From positions 7,499,001 through 7,563,000 of the forward strand of contig WPIO01000001.1 of NCBI GenBank assembly GCA_009760855.2: a stretch of 64,000 nucleotides of DNA. The letters run 5' to 3'. Below the pieces are notes generated by a model. It searched no databases. It was not told the DNA's origin and saw only the letters and a list, made by a program, of their open reading frames with translations. Shown here in pieces: positions 57,630 through 64,000 of this stretch (the first letter of the stretch is position 1; each line of letters opens with the position of its first letter). The position numbers and the translations under genes are program-made. Source of the stretch: Cristatella mucedo. Its lineage: Eukaryota; Bryozoa; Phylactolaemata; Cristatellidae.

Positions 57630-57965
57630 CATTGCACAGCTTCTCGTCTACCTGCACTGACTACCCATCGAGCAGTGCATCGACTTCGAGGCTTCAGCAG
57701 CTATTTTTAGGTACCTTACAACAGTGTTTAGCGGGTCCGTACGATTCATCCTTTGCGTGCTTAGCGTGCTGACACTGTGCATGGTGCCACTATTCGAATT
57801 TCCATGCTGACCCTGTTCATGTCACTTCTAATCATGTTATGCTTGCTGACATTGAGCATGCGACCACCAACCACTTGTTCACGCTTCCTTTACAGCATAT
57901 GTAAAGTGCCTGGAAAGAGAGTTTAAATTCCCTGAGGGCGCTATACAAATATATTATTTTTTTAA
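57630..57965 (+). repeat. L2 3' fragment
   Basis: CACAGCTTCTCGTCTACCTG (thumb relic), CATGCTGACCCTGTTCATG UTR blocks, AAGTGCCTGGAAAGAGAGTT, CCCTGAGGGCGCTATACAAA. Confidence 0.8.
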
Positions 57966-58379
57966 TATTTTTATTGATACCTTCATGATCTTGGCTCCAG
58001 CTAACCTACTTGCTCATACGTTCTCCCCTTGCACCACCCGCACTTCTAAAATTTGACGTAACCTTCAAATAGCCTTCGCATTTGGTGGGCATACAGTGAC
58101 TGGAAACGCTATAGCCGTTCAGTACGATCCAACGGCTAGCCATGGTGGGGGACGCAACGAAAATGCGTTTATTTTACTCGGTTCCCGTCGTATAAATGCT
58201 CTCGAGTGACTTTAATATAGCTGACTTCCATCGCTCGATATTCTCAATAGAAATTACGACGGCGAAGGCGCTCGAAATGCAAGCAGAAAGCACGCGCTTA
58301 CGCCGGAGCTGGCGTAATCCGCAATTGCGCGATGACCAGCGTACGCAACCGTGCGGGTAGTACGTAGCAGTGAGCTCAG

Positions 58380-59900
58380 AGCCGTGGAAAGGTACAGTCA
58401 CGAGTAGGCGCCGCCGCCGCCGCCGCCGCCGCCGTTCCGCAGGACGGGAAAGTATGGGGAGACAACCGTCATCGTAGGGGCCGACCGCTTCAGAATGGCG
58501 CACCACGGGGTACAGACACTCGCCCTTCATTCTCGCTTTCTTCATGCGCAGCGAGTTGCAGCAAATCAAGAGAGAAATGTGAGAAACCTAATCTATTTGA
58601 GAAGTCTACTCGCGAATCGATTGTCTGATTGACAGCGTGCCGATGCTCGCAGATTCGTCCAAATTACGCGGTGGCGATCCGTGCTGCGGGTGACGACCCC
58701 GCTGGTTCGCGTTGCGGTACCTCTATTTGAGGGCAGTTTTCCACTTCCACGCTTGCCATTTTTGAACGCGTTCCTCCTAAGCTCACGGGAAAAGCCGTTT
58801 GCATGTATTGCGTAAGCTAACTGGGCCGGAAGAAACTCGTTTTGAGCCGTAAGGGGGGCCTCAGTGGTCGCCATTCCACGCTCGCCGTCGTACTCCGAGA
58901 CGACTGCGGGTTAGCAACGACGGTTGGATAGGCAAAGTGGGGGTAGCGAAGGGACGGCGAAGGGCGTATCTCGCAAGCTTGCAGTTCTACCGCTTGGTTT
59001 CCGTCGCATCTCCTTTATCGGATCGTCGCCGCCGGAGGCGACTGCGACGCCGCCGCGCGAGCCACTCGAGGGCGTCGGAGCGAGACGACGCCGGCTAGTC
59101 ACCCGCTGCTCGGGCCGAGCGAGGAAGCTGCTGCTGCTGCTCGCGCGCGTGCGCGCTCGCTCTCGCCAAACGACCGTCGGCTCCTCGTCGTGGCGCGGGA
59201 TGATGCAAAGCAAATTTGAACTGCCGCTCCCCTTCGGCTGCCTGCGCCGCCCATTGTGGCTCGCCGGGCGATCGCCGGCCGGCCGCGATCGCGCGCGTCC
59301 CCATAAAGAGCCCGCATGAAAGGACGCCAATTCCGCCACGCGAGACGCGTCCGCGAGCGCGCGGCGATTCATGCGCTCCGGCGCTGCCTTTGTAGCGGCA
59401 ACCATTAATGGCCGACGGCGTGCGCGGACCGACGGAGGCTTCGAGTCGCCGGGCTGCCGTCGCCGACGGCGGTGAATAAGCAATGGCGCGCATTAAGAGC
59501 GATCGGCCGCCGCCGCCGAAGCGGCACAAAGGGGCGAGTTCGCGAGCGACCGCTAGGCGGCGCTGGCGCGCTCGCTCTCACCCACCGCCCGGGCGTTCGA
59601 CGAGGCGCTCGCGTGTGACATTCAGCGGCGGCAGCGGAACTGGCGCCGCCCCGGCAAAGGGGGTGCGGCCAAGGTCACCGCCTTTTGCCGGGGCCCTTCT
59701 TTGGCGGGCGTCGGCGACGGGTCGCCAGCCCCAAGCAGTGCTTCCGGAGAGCCATCTCGCGGTGGCCGTAGGTCGTACGTGGCTGTCTCACTCTCAGGGC
59801 TAACGCGGCGACAGCGCGTCTAGACCGGTAGTCGAGGCGACGGTAGGACGGCAGCGAAGCACGCTGAAAGCTCGCGTGGCAGCGAGACAATCTGAACTAG
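58380..59900. other. CpG-rich region, no recognised gene
   Basis: Very GC-rich from 58880, with a CCG repeat at 58409-58437. Open in most frames of both strands, as expected from low stop-codon density; no motif recognised. Confidence 0.45.
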
Positions 59901-60244
59901 CCTCGCCACGTGCGCGTGAAACTCGTACTCATCGCTGTTACGGAATGGCTCTAAGGGCTACATATGTCTGTCGCACGGCGCTTGGACGCTATTGATTGTC
60001 AGCTGCCATCTGCGTCGGTTCTGAGCTCCCGTCCGTTCCTACTACCACGAGTCGTTAGCCGTGCCTCTAGGCGTTCCATCGCGCTCGCTATTTCCTCGTT
60101 AGCTTTTAGCTAGCTGGAAAGATCTGCAGAACGCTATCTTTCGCCAGCCCCTCCACCCTCGCGGCGGTCAGCGCGCAGGCAGCACAGCAGTTTACCAAGT
60201 GCCTCGCAAATGCCCTTTTCATGGCGTTGCACGCTTGCAAAACT

Positions 60245-60246
<2 letters not shown>

Positions 60247-60337
<91 letters not shown>
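60247..60337 (+). repeat. (CT)n microsatellite
   Basis: About 45 pure CT units. Confidence 0.98.
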
Positions 60338-60340
<3 letters not shown>

Positions 60341-60479
60341 ATGCTAAGCATAACTTTGCCAGCTCATGATGGTTTCGAGGAGCCGCAAATTGGTGAAAAC
60401 GCATTGACGGCCCAACGACCAACAGACTACCTTCAATATCATGTGGAATATCATGGGACTTTGAAAGACATTTTGCATC

Positions 60480-60545
60480 TGTCAAGTGCCTAAAAAGAGA
60501 CTGAGTTCTCTGAGGGCATTAAACAGATTTATAATTGTTATTACT
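60480..60545 (+). repeat. L2 tail fragment
   Basis: AAGTGCCTAAAAAGAGACTG, AGTTCTCTGAGGGCATTAAA, ATTGTTATTACTATT; abuts the end of the decayed gene on the - strand. Confidence 0.65.
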
Positions 60546-60576
60546 ATTTTATTTTGGCAAAGTTCTGTACGAGAAC

Positions 60577-61529
60577 TTAAACCGGCTGCTCAGTTTCAGC
60601 CTTATGCTTGCCCCGAAAGCCGTGAACCACTTCAACGAAACTGCTCCAAGCCAACGATGTCGTTCTGTTCAGCTTCTTGGCGAATTCCTCCCGCTCTGTG
60701 ATCTTCACTATCTGTCGTCCGACAAAGCTACCGGCTTTTACCTCTGCCTCAGATTGGTGGATAGGGCGTGGAAAGATATCATGAAGGTACTTGAGGTAGC
60801 TGCTGACTAATTTTCTAGAGCCGTTACAAATGACTTGATGAAGCCTAACTGCATCAGCCTTCACCTTCCGAGGGTCTAGCGACCAGCGGTTCCCGCTCGA
60901 TGTTGCTCTTCCCTTTATAGAACCCAGTCTGCTATTTCCACTCTCCCTTTCGTTCTAGTAGGCAGTAGTGTCGCCGCTGTCCGCAGGCACAGGAAACAAT
61001 GAAGTGTGAAAATCGTCTTGGAGGCCCAATATCCCGATTGATGCAATTGTAAAGTCTTCGACGACCTCGCCGCCACGGTCGCCAAACTGCAAGGCACCCG
61101 TGAACATGTGGACACTGGTATAGTCATCTTTGGGGTGTAAATGGGGATTCACAGAGACAAGCAAGTACTTGCTTCAGTTATGAAGCAAAGCGCCTTTGAG
61201 GCTCCTGGATGAATTGCTTGGATGAATAAGCACCATTCCCTCTGATTACCGGGGATTCGCATCGCATCGAGTAGACCGTCCACATTGTTGCAGAAGAGCT
61301 GCCCGTTTTGCCGACTGAAGAAGTTTTAAAAATTTGATACGGTTTTCTCTGATCTGCTACTTTAATCCACCAAGTTAAACGCACTGGGAGTGGACGTCAG
61401 AAGGTCAGCACTGAACTTGGCAAGACCAATGTCTCTGATCACATCGCTGAGATCTTTCTCGTTGGGGAATGTGTTGCTTTCTCTTCGCAGCCGTCTCTGT
61501 CTCTCTCTGTGTCTCTCTGTCTCTCTCTG

Positions 61530-61624
<95 letters not shown>

Positions 61625-61697
61625 GTCTCTCTCTGTCTCTCTCTGTCTCTCTGTCTCTCTGTCTCTCTCTGTCTCTCTCTGTCTCTCTGTCTCTCTG

Positions 61698-61747
<50 letters not shown>

Positions 61748-62351
61748 ATTTGAACCTAGGTCAGCAATGTTCTCCTCGCTTTTTCGTCTTGCTGCTCTCT
61801 GATGAAGCAAGCTGATCCCTGGTGGGGCCGGGACCTGGTGGGGCTGGGACTTGGAGCACTGGGCTGACGAACAAAGGACTTCGGGGTCACATGATGGGAG
61901 GCACGCTCCAGGCCATTCTGACGTTTGGAAGGGTCCTCCAAGCAAAAGCAGCAGCTGCTTAAGGGGTCAGTCGGTTCCTGCAAAATTCTTGTTATAGAAA
62001 ACTTCACGGCTCTCTTTTCTTGCCTGTACCAGCCGTAAACATACCACAATTATATAAATTAAAAGTTATATTTCACACATTACCTAATATTGTGCAAGAA
62101 ACTCCACCAAGAGAGCCGCAATTGTTCACCTTCCCTTTAGGAGTTCTCTTGCAGTGTCCACATGTGAAATGAAGAGCCCAGGGCTTGTCTTGATCCGAGA
62201 TAGGCACGTCGAAGTATGCATTGTAGGCTTCGCTCATCTTATCAGATGCTTTCACAGAGAATTTTTTGGGCTCTTGTCTTGATTTATTGTCCACACACTT
62301 TGACAAATGCATCGGCTGGGTGAAGCAATCTCTTGATGCCATGTCAATCAA
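60577..62351 (-). pseudogene. Decayed copy of an uncharacterised repeat-associated protein family
   Basis: Read in pieces on the - strand with several frameshifts: AYNAYFDVPISDQDKPWALH and FTCGHC (62073-62351); REPT-like EPTDPLSSCCFCLEDPSK (61756-62049); FFSRQNGQLFCNNVDGLLDA (about 61320); a GALQFGD...FTIASIGILGLQ block (60955-61164); and EVKAGSFVGRQIVKITEREE, SFVEVVHGFRGKHKAE (60577-60864). These blocks, in this order, match a large protein family I remember from invertebrate genomes (cnidarians, aphids) in many near-identical copies, hence probably mobile; no enzyme activity is established to my knowledge. A CT/GTCTCT tract interrupts it. Confidence 0.65.
61497..61745 (+). repeat. (CT)n / (GTCTCTCT)n compound microsatellite
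   Basis: Pure CT core flanked by GTCTCT-type higher-order units, 249 bp, inside the decayed gene. Confidence 0.97.
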
Positions 62352-62639
62352 ATATAGTCACTCACCATTATCTCTCACTCTGCAATCGCATAAAGAAGAG
62401 TCTTCACATAAAACAGGTGCTTTTTTCTATGAATACTACTCGGGCCGCGTTATATCTTCTCAATCTTCGCTAATTCGGGCTGTGGTACGAGTGACGTAGG
62501 TACGGCTAAACCGAAGGATTTCATAATATCGCGTACTGACCGCAGGAGCAAGGTTTTTGTGGAAAATGGCTATTTCTTCACTATTATAGACATGCGTAGG
62601 CGATTAAGAAAACGCACTTTGTACTTAGACAGAAAAACC

Positions 62640-63480
62640 CGAGAGCCTTTAACTAGAAAGGCGAGCTCGCGCGCCTTCGGAAGCTTCGCCTCTCGGCGAT
62701 TCTCCGGCCGTACGCGGCCAGCCTGCACCGCTACCGGCCCGCTAGCATTAGCCGACCCGACCCGGCCGGCGACCCTGTTCCGCCGCTGCCGCCGAGTCTG
62801 ACGAGTGCGGCAGTGGCGAGCGCTCGGCGCTCCGAGCGCTCGGCGCGGCGGCGCTCCCACCGGAGCGGGCGAGCTAGCGGGGCGTCGCCGGCCGAGTCCA
62901 ACCCGCCGACTGTTTAACGGCCCGCCGAGAGCAGGCAAACGAACGCCGCCGCCGCCGCCACCGCCGCCGCCGCCGCGCTGTTCGCAGCGGCGGCGGCGGA
63001 GCATTATCGAGATGAGATATCGCTTCGCCCGGGCCTCTGCTCAGGAGCTGGGTGCCGCCTATCGAGCACTCTCGTCAGGGAGCACTCGGGCGCGCGCGCG
63101 CCTCTTACGCGCGTGCGCGCCGCCGTCCGCTCCGCTGCACCGCCGGCTGACGGGCCGCGCGCTCGGACACTGGCGAGACAGAAGCTCATTGTATTTCTGC
63201 AGCCGGGCGCCGGGCCGGCGGCGCGACGCTGCGAGAAATGATAGCGGGCAGGCGACGCCGAGGCTGGCCCGCCGCCGCGGAATGGCCTTTTCTCGCGGAA
63301 GCCGGTGCGGAGGAGTGCGACGCCCGCCCGCCCGCCCGCACGCGCGACGGGCCGAGAAGGTGCGCACGCGCAGCGGCCGAAGAGAGGAAGGCCAAGCCGA
63401 CGCTGCCGCGCGATAGGCGACGGCGACCGGTTCGTCTTTAGCTGCACGACGCGCACGTACGAAAGCAGCGTCTAGAGCCC
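62640..63480. other. CpG-rich region with GCC repeats
   Basis: Extremely GC-rich with CCG/GCC runs (62946-63000) and dense CpG. Long overlapping ORFs on both strands are low complexity (Arg, Ala, Pro). Probably a promoter or 5' UTR region. Confidence 0.45.
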
Positions 63481-63709
63481 CTAGACGACGATACGCCGGG
63501 CGGATGCTGACTGGACGCTTCGCGATGGATGTAGAAAACATGCTGCGCCGCTTTGAAAATGCTCAGTCTGAAAGCTGTCTGCCGAGGGGCTCGAGTCGCA
63601 AAAACCAACGTAAGAAAGGCGTGCGAACGTATGCGTGCATGTGCTAGGTTGCGGTTCGCATTCGTGCGCGCGTGCACGTTTGCACGGCTGCGCGCGCGTG
63701 CGTACCTCC

Positions 63710-63910
63710 AGGGCTGACGACCAGGGAACCTGAGAACCGATCGAAATCCGCCTGTGCCAAATAGCTGGCACACTGTAGGGTTCCGACACGCTGGCCGCCT
63801 TGCACGAATTCAATTTCGAGATAAGCCACGCGAGAGCTGACCTTGACACCCGAGCAGACGCTCTGCGGCACCAGCCAAATGGAGACTTGCCAGAGTGCCT
63901 CGTCGAGGTT
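63710..63910 (-). CDS. Possible exon of an unrecognised gene at the right edge
   Basis: On the - strand, after a pyrimidine-rich stretch and a possible acceptor (ACGAG near 63912), the frame ALWQVSIWLVPQSVCSG, VKVSSRVAYLEIEFVQGGQ, FDRFSGSLVVSPG ends at a donor-like GGAG/GTACGC near 63708. The residue mix looks globular (beta-rich), unlike the low-complexity ORFs beside it. I do not recognise a domain. Confidence 0.3.
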
Positions 63911-64000
63911 CGGTCAGAGAGGAGGAGCTGAGCGACGTTCAAGAAATGCAACGGCGAGATCCGTATTTGAAGGTTGCCATAGAGGCGCCTGAGGCCGGCT

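Noticed and set aside
58911-59529. Long ORFs on both strands near 59 kb
   Set aside because: Same reason: high GC, no motif, frames open on both strands.
62570-63541. Arg/Ala/Pro-rich ORFs near 63 kb
   Set aside because: High-GC artefacts around GCC repeats.

Overview
This is animal nuclear DNA. Genes are split by long introns with GT-AG boundaries, there is a pol III tRNA gene, and most of the non-coding sequence is built from decayed L2/CR1-type LINEs, tRNA-derived SINEs and very long microsatellites. The proteins are clearly metazoan but diverged from vertebrates, so I favour an invertebrate; I cannot name the phylum. Nothing suggests bacterial or viral DNA.

Two cellular genes could be rebuilt exon by exon with every splice phase consistent. 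(1) ABCF3, an ABC-F ATPase, runs on the + strand from the left edge to a stop at 20227. Ten exons are in the window (521 residues); roughly the first quarter of the protein lies upstream. (2) A UFSP1-type Ufm1-specific cysteine protease runs on the - strand from 52874 to 30769 in five exons (243 residues). Its introns hold most of the microsatellites and repeats on the right half. The two genes converge tail to tail. Between them lie an intact tRNA-Lys(CUU) gene on the - strand (23147-23219) and a possible two-exon gene for a small secreted cysteine-rich (WAP-like) protein on the + strand (26908-28779).

Repeat layer: one L2 family dominates. A young 5'-truncated copy (1936-3459) sits inside an older copy with a 5-bp target duplication, and a second young copy is at 6570-7661 (-). 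Many old copies lie across the window, including a long one at about 34560-38110 that retains traces of endonuclease and RT. The 3' end of this LINE is a conserved hairpin, AAAGCGCC...GGCGCTTT. One SINE family (SINE-B) carries the same tail, so it probably borrows the L2 machinery. Another tRNA-derived SINE (SINE-A) has nine copies with a different body. A Tc1/mariner-like non-autonomous element (50802-51664), an unclassified repeat seen twice (about 12950-13760 and 54890-55610), and a decayed copy of an uncharacterised mobile-type protein gene (about 60577-62351) complete the picture.

The right end (55800-57060, 58380-59900, 62640-63950) is strongly GC/CpG rich, with a TATA-like box at 56285. 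It looks like one or more promoter/first-exon regions, but I could not recognise a protein there. The two genes act in separate processes: ABCF3 in translation-associated or antiviral ABC-F functions, UFSP1 in UFM1 maturation. I see no sign that they form one system, and I found no convincing new multi-gene system.
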